DNA from: Erythrobacter crassostreae
Lineage (GTDB): Bacteria > Pseudomonadota > Alphaproteobacteria > Sphingomonadales > Sphingomonadaceae
Direction of reading: 5' to 3'
Assembly (NCBI RefSeq): GCF_019204045.1
Contig: NZ_JAGSPC010000001.1
Coordinates: 930,001-994,000 of the forward strand
Length of the DNA stretch: 64,000 nt
Positions 8,338-16,060 of the stretch are shown piece after piece. The notes under the pieces are model-generated. The model had not been told where the DNA came from and did no database searches. It was given only the letters and a program-made list of their open reading frames with translations. Each line of letters begins with the position of its first letter. Position 1 is the stretch's first letter. The position numbers and the translations under genes are program-made.

Positions 8338-9285
8338 TTACCCGAACAAAATCTTAGATAGGCGGCGCCGGGTCGCAACGACCCACTCGTCTTGCAAACC
8401 GACGGCATCAAAAATCTGTAGCAGCTTTGCTTTGGCCGCGCCTTCATTCCACTCTCGGTCTTCTGCCACCATGCCGAGCAGCATGTCCGCGGCGGCATCG
8501 CGCTCGCCGACGGCAAAAGTGGCTTCGGCATATGCGAGTTTCGCACCCATACCTGCGCCATCGGCTTCGGCGGCGCTTTTCAGCCCTGCGAGTTCGCTGT
8601 CGTCTACCTGAGTGCCCGCAAGTTCCAGCGCGCTGTTCGCGGCCAAAATCGCAGGCTCGTCCTTGATCTTTTCGTAGACAGGGCTCGACTTGATCGCCTC
8701 CATCATCTTCTCGGCCTCATCGGCCTGACCCATCGCGATCTGCGCGCGGATCATGCCAGCGATCGCACCGGGGTTTTCATTGTCGAACTGGATGACTTGA
8801 GCAAACACGCCAAAGGCTTTTTCGGTGTCACCGGCAGCAAGTGCTTCCTCGCCCACCTTGATGTGCTGGGCCACTTCTTCCGGTGAAGGGCCTTGCGGCG
8901 CAGTATCACCGTCCGCGCCAGCCTGGATCGGTAGCTGCGACAACAACTGGTCGAGCACTTGCTTCAACTGCGATTCGCTGCGCGCGCTGGTTAAGTCGGC
9001 AACTGGCTGCCCCTGGAACATTGCATAGACGGTCGGGATCGATTGAACCTGAAACTGGCTCGCGATGAATTTCTCTTCATCGACATCCAGCTTCGCAAGA
9101 ATTACGCCTTTGTCGGCATATTCCGCAGCAACTTTTTCAAGCATCGGGGCAAGTGCCTTGCACGGCCCGCACCATTCCGCCCAGAAATCGAGGATTACCA
9201 GCTTAGTCTGCGATGGCTCGACAACGCTTTTTTGAAAGCGCTCGACGGCTTTTTGTTCTTCGATGTTAAGACCCATGCTGGCCAA
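8338..9285 (-). CDS. Thioredoxin-TPR co-chaperone (YbbN/CnoX-like)
   Basis: A 315-residue protein with an N-terminal thioredoxin fold containing an intact WCGPC active site (Cys39, Cys42) and a C-terminal tetratricopeptide region (about residues 135-315). CnoX/YbbN proteins hold oxidised or unfolded clients and pass them to GroEL or DnaK. The E. coli protein lacks the CGPC pair, whereas this one keeps it, so it may also reduce mixed disulfides. GGAG lies eight bases before a TTG start; an in-frame ATG nine bases later is less well spaced. It is followed closely by the LON-domain gene. Confidence 0.92.
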   Translation of the reverse strand: MASMGLNIEEQKAVERFQKSVVEPSQTKLVILDFWAEWCGPCKALAPMLEKVAAEYADKGVILAKLDVDEEKFIASQFQVQSIPTVYAMFQGQPVADLTSARSESQLKQVLDQLLSQLPIQAGADGDTAPQGPSPEEVAQHIKVGEEALAAGDTEKAFGVFAQVIQFDNENPGAIAGMIRAQIAMGQADEAEKMMEAIKSSPVYEKIKDEPAILAANSALELAGTQVDDSELAGLKSAAEADGAGMGAKLAYAEATFAVGERDAAADMLLGMVAEDREWNEGAAKAKLLQIFDAVGLQDEWVVATRRRLSKILFG

Positions 9286-9512
9286 GGGAAATGCTCCTGA
9301 AATTCGTTTCGTATTGGTTCACTTCTCATGTGGGGCCTCGCAGCCGGATTTGAAGCGCATATTTCTCCTGTGCGAACTGCTGGAGGGGTATGCGAGCCGG
9401 ATCAAGGCAAATTTGCGCGATTTAACGCTTGCAGGCAGGCCGAGGCGCTGTTAATTGCCCGCCTCCTCAGCAGATAGGGTGGTGTTCCATCGGATCTGTT
9501 TGACGCCAGTGA

Positions 9513-9587
9513 GCGGGCGTAGCTCAGGGGTAGAGCACAACCTTGCCAAGGTTGGGGTCGGGCGTTCGAATCGCCTCGCCCGCTCCA
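9513..9587 (+). tRNA. tRNA-Gly (anticodon GCC)
   Basis: The acceptor stem GCGGGCG pairs with CGCCCGC. The D-arm contains GCTC...GAGC, the anticodon arm is CCTTGCCAAGG with GCC in the loop, and the T-arm has GTTCGAATC. CCA is encoded at the 3' end (9585-9587). All stems are complete. Confidence 0.97.
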
Positions 9588-9750
9588 TTATTTCTCAGGT
9601 CGATCTTCCGTTTTCGTATCAGCAGATGCTGGTCCGATTGCGGATGTGCGCCCAGCTCGTCTCACTTTTTGGCCTGTTGTCGGTAGAATTGTGCGTTTCG
9701 TCGAACTCGGCAAAAAGAGGGTTGCGATCTGCAATGATGTCGTTAGGTGG

Positions 9751-9767
9751 ATGTTACGTTATCACAT
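9751..9767. promoter_or_regulatory. Possible Zur-like operator upstream of the TonB receptor
   Basis: An imperfect palindrome with ATGT-A at one end and T-ACAT at the other, 24 bases before the receptor ATG. It resembles the ATGTTAT...ATAACAT pattern of proteobacterial Zur boxes only at its outer bases, so the assignment is tentative. It gains weight only from the ZnuD-like receptor downstream. Confidence 0.3.
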
Positions 9768-9790
9768 TCTAATGCCGGGAGCTCTCTCCG

Positions 9791-11977
9791 ATGAAACTTA
9801 TCGCATCTCGCATTGCACTGACGGCGGCACTCGCTGTCACTGCATCTCCCTTGCTCGCTGAGAACGAAGCTGGCCCCCAAGACGGACAGTCTGTCGAAGG
9901 CGGCGCGGCTGAAGAGGCGCCAGAAGATGATCTTCACAATCGCCGCGTCGATTATCAGGGTAATATCGTTGTCAGCGCAGCGGGCCTTGAACAGCTCGAT
10001 ATTCTTGCGGGCACTAGCGTTTTCGAAGCTGAACAGATCCAGCGGAACTTGAATGGTCAAATTGGCGAAGTTCTCGCCAAACTCCCCGGTGTATCGGCAA
10101 CCAGCTTTGCTCCAGGCTCCTCGCGTCCGGTTCTACGCGGTTTTCAGGGCGAGCGAGTACGTGTTTTGGTCGATGGTATCGGCACGGCTGATGTTTCGAA
10201 CACATCCGTTGATCACGCGACCTCGATTGACCCGCTTACCGCAGAGCGGATCGAAGTTCTGCGCGGGCCAGCGGTGCTGCTCTACGGTTCGCAAGCCATT
10301 GGCGGCGCGGTCAATGTCATCGACAAGCGTATCCCGACACGGATGCCTGATGAAGGTGTCCATTTCGATGCGTTGATTGCTGGCGATACCGCGAGCGATC
10401 TTCGCACCGGTGGCGCATCGATCGATGTTCCGATTGGAGAGAACTTCGTACTCCATGTGGATGGCAGCTGGCGCGAAACCGATGACCTGGAAATTTCCGG
10501 TTCTCAGGTTGCGCCCGAACTTCGCGCCGAACTGCTTGAAGAAGCTGCCGAAGAAGAAGCCGAAGGCGAGTTTGAGGAAGCAGAGGAATTTCGTGAAGCT
10601 GCCAATCAGGAAGGCTTCATCCCCAATTCGGCCAGCGAAACTTACACAATCAATGGCGGCTTTGGCGTGATCCTTGGCGACAGCACGTTTGGCGCATCGG
10701 TCGGGTATTACGATACGAATTACGGTGTTCCGACACGCCCTGGCTCCGGCCATCACCACGGTGAAGAGGGTGAGGAAGGTGAAGAAGAGGGCGAAGAGGA
10801 AGGCGAGGAGCTCGTCACCATCGCGCTTGAGCAGGTTCGCGCCGATTTCAAAGCTGACATTGCGCTGGGCGATGGTTTCTTCTCCCGTTTGAAACTGCGC
10901 GCGGGCTATTCCGATTACACCCACACCGAATTTGAAGGCGCAGAAGTGGGCACAACCTTCGACAGCGAAAGCATCGAAACGCGCCTTGAACTGACGCAGA
11001 GCGAAACCGGTCCTTCGCGCGGCGGCATTGGCATCCAATATCGCCACCGCGATTTCTTCGCCGAAGGCGCCGAAGCGTATGTTCCGCCTAACATCACCGA
11101 TCAATTCGCCGTGTTTGGCCTGCAGGAATTCGGCAAGGGTCCGTTCCAGCTTGAATTGGCGGCCCGTTACGAAGCGACATCGGTTGATGCGACCACGCTG
11201 GGTATCGAACGCGACTTTGACACATTCTCCGGTGCTGCTGGCTTTATCTACGAAGCCGACGAAGCATTCCGTGCGGGTATTAACCTGTCCCGCGCCGAAC
11301 GCGCACCGAGCGCGGAAGAACTGTTTTCCGACGGTCCGCATATCGCCACGCAGGCTTTCGAGATCGGCGATGTCAATCTTTCGACTGAAAGCGCATGGGG
11401 CGTCGAAGCTTTCGCTCGTGGAACCGTGGGCGGTGTCACATTCAGCGCGGCAGTCTTTAACCAGTGGTTTGACGACTACATCTACCTCACCGAAACCGGT
11501 CTTGAGGAAGATGATCTTCCGGTGTTCGTGTACCTTCAGCAGGACGCCAATTATTTCGGCGTTGAAGGCGAGGTTTCCTTTCCTGTGTTCGACACCGGTA
11601 ATTTCGGCCTGATCGCCGATTTCAACGGTTCATATATCAATGCCGAGCTCGGCGACGGCACCAATGTCCCGCGCATCCCGCCGCTCAGCTTCCTTGCTGG
11701 CCTTGAAGCGCAGACCAGTGCATTCGACGTGCGCGGCGAAGTGCAATGGTTCGCCGAGCAGGATCAGGTTGCCGCATTCGAAACGCCGACATCGGATTTT
11801 GCGCTGGTCAATTTCCTCGTCGCTTGGCGCCCGCTTGCGAACAATGAAAACGTGTTCGTCCAGCTTTCGGCTGACAACGTCTTTGACGTGACGGGCCGCC
11901 GCCATGCAAGCTTTACCAAGGACTTTGTCCCTCTGGCTGGCCGTAACATTCGTGCGAGTGTCCGGCTTAGCTTCTGA
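9791..11977 (+). CDS. TonB-dependent outer membrane receptor, ZnuD-like
   Basis: A 728-residue outer membrane receptor: signal peptide (cleavage probably after ASPLLA near residue 23), plug domain (LAKLPGVS, RPVLRGFQGERVRVLVDG, IEVLRGPAVLLYGS at about residues 85-175) and a 22-strand barrel ending in Phe (VRLSF). Two features suggest a metal substrate: a long Glu-rich insertion near residues 245-275 and a GHHHGEEGEE-type His/Glu loop near residue 318, as in the zinc receptor ZnuD. Uptake would need TonB-ExbB-ExbD, not present here. Zinc as substrate is inferred. A strong terminator follows. Confidence 0.88.
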   Translation: MKLIASRIALTAALAVTASPLLAENEAGPQDGQSVEGGAAEEAPEDDLHNRRVDYQGNIVVSAAGLEQLDILAGTSVFEAEQIQRNLNGQIGEVLAKLPGVSATSFAPGSSRPVLRGFQGERVRVLVDGIGTADVSNTSVDHATSIDPLTAERIEVLRGPAVLLYGSQAIGGAVNVIDKRIPTRMPDEGVHFDALIAGDTASDLRTGGASIDVPIGENFVLHVDGSWRETDDLEISGSQVAPELRAELLEEAAEEEAEGEFEEAEEFREAANQEGFIPNSASETYTINGGFGVILGDSTFGASVGYYDTNYGVPTRPGSGHHHGEEGEEGEEEGEEEGEELVTIALEQVRADFKADIALGDGFFSRLKLRAGYSDYTHTEFEGAEVGTTFDSESIETRLELTQSETGPSRGGIGIQYRHRDFFAEGAEAYVPPNITDQFAVFGLQEFGKGPFQLELAARYEATSVDATTLGIERDFDTFSGAAGFIYEADEAFRAGINLSRAERAPSAEELFSDGPHIATQAFEIGDVNLSTESAWGVEAFARGTVGGVTFSAAVFNQWFDDYIYLTETGLEEDDLPVFVYLQQDANYFGVEGEVSFPVFDTGNFGLIADFNGSYINAELGDGTNVPRIPPLSFLAGLEAQTSAFDVRGEVQWFAEQDQVAAFETPTSDFALVNFLVAWRPLANNENVFVQLSADNVFDVTGRRHASFTKDFVPLAGRNIRASVRLSF

Positions 11978-11994
11978 TCACAGAGTAGGAAAAC

Positions 11995-12035
11995 GAAAGG
12001 GGCGAGCGCTGGCATAACCGGCGCTCGCCCCTTTC
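11995..12035. terminator. Bidirectional terminator between convergent genes
   Basis: A perfect 15-base inverted repeat (GAAAGGGGCGAGCGC and its complement) with an 11-base loop, ending in TTT on the plus strand and the matching AAA lead-in. It lies between the TonB receptor and the convergent oxidoreductase and can serve both. Confidence 0.85.
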
Positions 12036-12056
12036 CATTTGGGCTTTCGCCGCCGC

Positions 12057-13244
12057 CTAATTTTCAGCGGTAAAGGTCAGCTCGGCATGCTCTTCGAGCC
12101 GTTTGACCAATGCTTCGCCCAGGAACGAACCTGGTGTGCCGATCCCGCCCGGTGCGTCGCTTTGCGTTAGCGCAATACCGGTTTCCGACAGCATCCGGCT
12201 CGTGGAGCCATAACCCGGATCGTATTTGCCTTTGACGCTGTAATGCAGGCTTTCACCGTCCGGCATATCGGCGACGAACAGGATGTCGTAAAAGCCGTTC
12301 TCGCGCTCTTCCTTGCTCGGGCCTTCACCTGGCTTTGGCGGTTTCGCACCGAACGGGTTCTTCATCATTTCTGTCGCGGCTTCGGCCATTTTCTTGCCCG
12401 CATCGCCGGGGCTGGTCAGCATCATCTCGTCATACTTGAAGTCTTCGCCGTATGGGTGGCCCAGAAGGAAGTTCGTGCGGTGCACGTTCTTTGTGTTGAT
12501 CGGGGCCATCACAAACGGGGCGGCCCATTTGTCGAGATCCTTCTCGTATGACGGGATCATTCCCGAAGGCTGGCTTGGCCCTTCAAAACCCGGTGTCAGG
12601 GCAAACGGGCTGCGCATGACGTTGATCAGTTTCGGGTTCTTCGCCATCGCCTTCATCGTCGCGCCCAAGCTGGCTGCGGTGCCGCCGGAGAATGTGCCCG
12701 CCATCGCGCGCACGCGGCCACGGATTGACGGAGCAGGCTTGCCCCAGCGTTTCGTCGCCTCTTTCTGAGCCATCAACACGCCGAGATCGAACGGGATCGA
12801 ATCGAACCCGCTGGAGAAACAGATGCGCGCGCCAGATTTCTTGGCGTCGGCTTCGTGCTGTTCAATCTTTTCGGCCATCCACGCGGGCTCACCGGAAAGA
12901 TCGGCATAATCGGTGCCGGTCTTCACGCAGGCCGCGACGAGGTTGTCTCCGTAAAGCTGATACGGGCCAACGGTCGTCAGCACGACTTTGGTGCGGTGGC
13001 ACATCGCCTCAAGGCTGGCCATGTCATCGGCATCGGCAACCACCAGCGGCGTATCGGCAGGCGCGCCGATTTCATCGCGCACAGCCTCCAGCTTGTCCTG
13101 AGACCGGCCCGCCATGGCCCATTTCGGCCCGTCATCACGGCCGGAATAATGCTTATCGAGATATTCCGCGACGAGGCGTCCGGTGTAACCGGTCGAACCG
13201 TAAATGATGATATCAAATTCTGTCTTTGCCTTGGGGGTAGCCAT
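12057..13244 (-). CDS. Saccharopine dehydrogenase-like NAD(P)-binding oxidoreductase
   Basis: A 395-residue cytoplasmic protein whose N-terminus has a Rossmann fold (DIIIYGSTGYTGRLVAEYL, Gly-rich at residues 15-22), followed by ADADDMASL, TTVGPYQLYGDNLV and DLSGEPAWM. This is the pattern of the saccharopine dehydrogenase-like family that includes mycobacterial trans-acting enoyl reductases. The GFDSIPFDLG motif is also typical. True lysine-pathway activity is unlikely at this branch; a role in lipid or polyketide reduction is possible. AAGGAG before the ATG supports the start. Confidence 0.85.
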   Translation of the reverse strand: MATPKAKTEFDIIIYGSTGYTGRLVAEYLDKHYSGRDDGPKWAMAGRSQDKLEAVRDEIGAPADTPLVVADADDMASLEAMCHRTKVVLTTVGPYQLYGDNLVAACVKTGTDYADLSGEPAWMAEKIEQHEADAKKSGARICFSSGFDSIPFDLGVLMAQKEATKRWGKPAPSIRGRVRAMAGTFSGGTAASLGATMKAMAKNPKLINVMRSPFALTPGFEGPSQPSGMIPSYEKDLDKWAAPFVMAPINTKNVHRTNFLLGHPYGEDFKYDEMMLTSPGDAGKKMAEAATEMMKNPFGAKPPKPGEGPSKEERENGFYDILFVADMPDGESLHYSVKGKYDPGYGSTSRMLSETGIALTQSDAPGGIGTPGSFLGEALVKRLEEHAELTFTAEN

Positions 13245-13585
13245 TCAAACTGTCTCCTTTGTCCCGGCAGCAATGCGCGTGAGGGATATAAGAGTCAAAG
13301 TCGCGGGAGGACTGCTTTGTTCCTGTGTAGGACACACATGACAGATCGGGGCAGGTGTCATGCGTGTCATACAAGGGTATCCTGTTTAATCGCAGTGGCT
13401 TGCTGATGTTGGACATGGGTGACACTTGTCCAACTTTCGACGCCCTGATGAATTCGGCCAACGTAACGGGCGCAGCCAACCTAGCGAGGCGTGAGCGAGT
13501 AGGAAAATGGGGATGACCGATTGTGTGGGGAGGGAGCAGGCACGCGCCGTAAAACCTTCAGGGGAAAACGATCATGGCGACGTGC
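13245..13585. other. 341-base gene-free region with several short inverted and direct repeats
   Basis: No credible coding sequence is seen. It contains a cluster of TGTCAT/ATGACA elements between about 13330 and 13370, including two direct GTGTCAT copies two bases apart, and a perfect inverted repeat at 13408-13434. The ribosome binding site of the oxidoreductase lies at its left edge. The right part abuts the low-GC orphan gene. Confidence 0.6.
13408..13434. repeat. Inverted repeat GTTGGACA-N11-TGTCCAAC
   Basis: Two perfect 8-base arms (13408-13415 and 13427-13434) separated by 11 bases. No T-tract follows, so a terminator is unlikely. An operator for a dimeric regulator of the oxidoreductase gene, about 165 bases away, is possible. 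Confidence 0.5.
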
Positions 13586-14428
13586 TCATCGCTCTCGTTG
13601 AATATCAGCAGATTTTGATACGCCACCGCGGCTAATTCCGGCCTTCACAACCTTTGACCGGCTGGACTGCAGTGTCTCTAGTATATCCTGTCCCCAATTC
13701 GCATAATCTTCCAAGGCTTCAGTGAAGCCTTTCATTGTATATACCAAAACACTATTACTAATTTTGCCATAGTGAGGAGATATATAGTTCTGTTGGTATA
13801 CTAGGGAGTGGACCTGTTTCGTCTGTAAGTGGGGACTTCCTGTCTCGAAGTAGCATTCGAAAAGGTCACCATCGACGACAACGATCGGGAGGAAGAAGCA
13901 TATATCGCGCGACCCATCTGACCACCGCTCATCACACTCTTCGGTGTAGTGGATAGCAGCCTTCACCGCCGATAAAATGCCACTCCGTATTTGCTGCGTT
14001 TTTCCGTCCTTGAATGCTGCATATGAGCGGGCAAGCCGATCTGGAGAACTCAGTGGTTTTTCTCGTTCAATATCTTTGTAGCCTAAGGCGGCACTATCGA
14101 CGTTGTGGCTCCACCTAAACATGGACCACCCCTTGCCGCCCTCATGACTTCTTGCCTTACTCGAGAAAAAGACGAATGGGTCCTGGGTTTTTTTAACTTC
14201 TATACAGAAATTAATTAAGCAATGGACCTCAGGTTTCTCTGAGATGTCATTATCGATACGGTAAGCATATAAGTCTAGTTCGCGACCGACGCCTTCATCT
14301 TTATCGATGTAATATACGCTTTGATCGACACCCCACCCTGCGGCAGACAGCATTGAAGCGACTTTAAGTTCGGATGCAAAGCCGCTCCTTTCTGCTAGGT
14401 CAATGATCTTTTCGGCAGGGACGGGCAT
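13586..14428 (-). CDS. Hypothetical protein with PD-(D/E)XK nuclease-like motifs
   Basis: A 280-residue protein not assigned to a known family. The N-terminal half carries a pattern typical of the PD-(D/E)XK nuclease fold: a helix with Glu20 (ASELKVASML), GRELDLYAY (Glu50, Asp52) and CIEVKK (Glu77, Lys79). This suggests a metal-dependent nuclease of the restriction-endonuclease superfamily. The C-terminal half (ICFFLPIVVVDGDLFE onward) has no recognised domain. Base composition is clearly more AT-rich than the neighbours (about 42% GC in one 60-base stretch counted), suggesting horizontal acquisition. No methyltransferase or partner gene is adjacent, so a standard restriction system is not supported. 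A defence or DNA-repair role is conjecture. Confidence 0.6.
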   Translation of the reverse strand: MPVPAEKIIDLAERSGFASELKVASMLSAAGWGVDQSVYYIDKDEGVGRELDLYAYRIDNDISEKPEVHCLINFCIEVKKTQDPFVFFSSKARSHEGGKGWSMFRWSHNVDSAALGYKDIEREKPLSSPDRLARSYAAFKDGKTQQIRSGILSAVKAAIHYTEECDERWSDGSRDICFFLPIVVVDGDLFECYFETGSPHLQTKQVHSLVYQQNYISPHYGKISNSVLVYTMKGFTEALEDYANWGQDILETLQSSRSKVVKAGISRGGVSKSADIQRER

Positions 14429-14519
14429 TTGCGTTTCCGATCTTTTTGATGCGATCTGTTAGTCGATCATGACATCGTTGGTTGCCGGACAAAACGCTTC
14501 CAAGACAGCTTAATCGAAC

Positions 14520-14543
14520 GTCCGCTATTGGGTCGTAGCGGAC
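14520..14543. repeat. Hairpin GTCCGCTA-N8-TAGCGGAC, REP-like
   Basis: Perfect 8-base arms with an 8-base loop (TTGGGTCG) lie just past the dcd stop. It has no U-tract on either strand. It resembles short palindromic GTCCGCT...AGCGGAC elements that I recall as dispersed in related genomes, which would need a genome count to confirm. Confidence 0.5.
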
Positions 14544-14559
14544 CTTCGGCGCTTACCCT

Positions 14560-15114
14560 CTACAACCGAGGCAACGTCACTCCGCGCTGGCCCATATATT
14601 TGCCGGCGCGGTCTTTGTAGCTTGTTTCGCAGCGTTCGTTCCCTTTCAGGAACAGAAACTGGCAAGCGCCTTCATTGGCGTAGATTTTGGCGGGCAGCGG
14701 GGTAGTGTTGGAAAATTCCAGCGTCACATGGCCTTCCCAACCCGGCTCAAGCGGGGTGACATTCACGATAATGCCGCAGCGCGCATAGGTGCTTTTGCCA
14801 AGGCAAATTACCAGCACGTCTTCAGGCACGCGGAAATATTCGACTGTGCGGGCGAGTGCGAAGGAGTTGGGCGGGATGATGCAGACATCGGTTTCGCGGT
14901 CGACAAGGCTGTTTGCGTCGAATTTCTTCGGATCGACCGTGGCCGAGTTCACATTGGTGAAAATCTTGAATTCCGGCGCGACGCGCGCGTCATACCCGTA
15001 AGAGCTGAGCCCGTAAGAGATCACACCATCGCGGCGCTGCGCTTCCTCGAACGGCTCGATCATGCCATTGGTTTGCGCCTGCTCACGAATCCATTTGTCT
15101 GAAAGAATAGCCAT
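14560..15114 (-). CDS. dcd: dCTP deaminase
   Basis: Deaminates dCTP to dUTP, feeding thymidylate synthesis. At 184 residues it is full-length. It shows the trimeric dUTPase/Dcd fold markers: an N-terminal [64 protein letters not shown] containing the catalytic glutamate, and a C-terminal QRGVTLPRL. The Ser-Thr-Tyr-Ala-Arg segment is the nucleotide-binding motif. It stands between the low-GC orphan gene and the HxlR regulator. Confidence 0.96.
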   Translation of the reverse strand: MAILSDKWIREQAQTNGMIEPFEEAQRRDGVISYGLSSYGYDARVAPEFKIFTNVNSATVDPKKFDANSLVDRETDVCIIPPNSFALARTVEYFRVPEDVLVICLGKSTYARCGIIVNVTPLEPGWEGHVTLEFSNTTPLPAKIYANEGACQFLFLKGNERCETSYKDRAGKYMGQRGVTLPRL

Positions 15115-15180
15115 GGATCAGTGATTCCCGATGGGCGCGGGCGGAGCAAGCGTGGGCGCAGTTTTATCTGGGGAGCGTGT

Positions 15181-15513
15181 CTATTGTTCGGGCTTCGCGC
15201 CTTCAAACAGCCATTTATCACCCCATTCGCGCATCGCGCCCATGACGGGGGCAAGCTCGCGTCCGGCGTCTGTCAGTTTGTATTCGGCGCGGCGTCCTTC
15301 GGGAGGGTCGCGTTCCAGAATTCCATGCTCGACCAGAGCGGTAAGGCGCGATGTCAGCGCCGCACGATTGATGCCGGTGTTGGGCAGAAATTCCTCAAAC
15401 CGCGTCGCCCCCAAAAATGCCTCGCGCAGGATCAGAATAACCCAGCGGTCGCCGAGAATACGCGATGCCCGGCCAACGGGGCAGGGCGAGGTGGAAAGCT
15501 TGAGCTGGTTCAT
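15181..15513 (-). CDS. HxlR family transcriptional regulator
   Basis: A 110-residue winged-helix regulator starting at MNQLKLS, with the HxlR core: CPVGRASRILGDRWVILILREAFLG, GINRAALTSRLTALVEHGILER and the YKLTDAGREL wing. A conserved N-terminal cysteine (CPVG) could sense redox or electrophiles, as in some relatives. It is divergent from a thioesterase gene. Both are separated by only 80 bases that contain two GTCT-N7-AGAC sites, the likely operators. An upstream ATG in frame would cover one of these sites and is less likely to be the start. Confidence 0.9.
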   Translation of the reverse strand: MNQLKLSTSPCPVGRASRILGDRWVILILREAFLGATRFEEFLPNTGINRAALTSRLTALVEHGILERDPPEGRRAEYKLTDAGRELAPVMGAMREWGDKWLFEGAKPEQ

Positions 15514-15515
15514 AG

Positions 15516-15530
15516 GTCTGCATTTTAGAC
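15516..15530. promoter_or_regulatory. Putative HxlR operator 1 (GTCT-N7-AGAC)
   Basis: GTCT at 15516-15519 and AGAC at 15527-15530 with a 7-base spacer, immediately upstream of the HxlR start codon. It has the same geometry as a second site 49 bases away (centre to centre), pointing to autoregulation. Confidence 0.6.
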
Positions 15531-15560
15531 TTGACCGGAGCAAGTGCAAGCGCGACTGAT

Positions 15561-15583
15561 TTAAGTCTTATTTCCAGACTTAA
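15561..15583. promoter_or_regulatory. Putative HxlR operator 2 (TTAAGTCT-N7-AGACTTAA)
   Basis: A perfect inverted repeat with 8-base arms and a 7-base spacer, ending 10 bases before the thioesterase ATG. It shares the GTCT-N7-AGAC core with operator 1. Its position would block thioesterase transcription or initiation when bound. Confidence 0.7.
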
Positions 15584-15593
15584 GGATTCGATC

Positions 15594-16049
15594 ATGTCCA
15601 GACCCGGTTTTGAAAACGAACAGCAAGTGCTCGATTATATGAAAAGGATCGCGGTCGGCCGATCCGGGTTCAGTAGCTTTCTCCAATTAGAGCCGGTTCG
15701 CTGCTGGGAGGGGGAGGCCGAGATCGAGATGGAAGTGCGGCCTGAAATGACCCAGCATCATGGCTTTGCCCACGGCGCGATTGTTGGATTGATGGCTGAC
15801 AATGCCTGCGCATGGGCAGCGAGTTCCGCCGTCGGCGATGTGGTCACGGGCAATTACACAATCAACTTTCTTGCCCCTGCCAAGGGCGCAAAACTTCGTT
15901 CAAAAGGCAGCGTTGTGAAAGCAGGGAAGCGGCAGGTCGTGGTCCGCGCGGATGTGTGGTCAGAGGACGAAGGCAGCGATCCGGTGCTTGTCGCGGTGGC
16001 TCAGGCGACCATCGTCCCGACAGGGATTGCGACCTCGAAAGCGAGCTGA
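15594..16049 (+). CDS. PaaI-type hotdog-fold thioesterase
   Basis: A 151-residue protein with the hotdog thioesterase pattern: MTQHHGFAHGAIVGLMADNACAWAA (the HGF-x-HG catalytic segment), TGNYTINFLAPAKG, and a late strand RVV-type segment with VVRADVW. Such enzymes hydrolyse acyl- or aryl-CoA thioesters. The start chosen (MSRPGFENEQQ) lies just past operator 2; an upstream in-frame ATG would run through the operator. It is divergent from and probably controlled by the HxlR regulator. Confidence 0.88.
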   Translation: MSRPGFENEQQVLDYMKRIAVGRSGFSSFLQLEPVRCWEGEAEIEMEVRPEMTQHHGFAHGAIVGLMADNACAWAASSAVGDVVTGNYTINFLAPAKGAKLRSKGSVVKAGKRQVVVRADVWSEDEGSDPVLVAVAQATIVPTGIATSKAS

Positions 16050-16060
16050 ATGTCTGGCGC

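Noticed and set aside
10133-11341. 402-residue open frame on the minus strand inside the TonB receptor gene
   Set aside because: It lies entirely opposite a gene with clear receptor motifs and has no family match; a GC-rich shadow frame.
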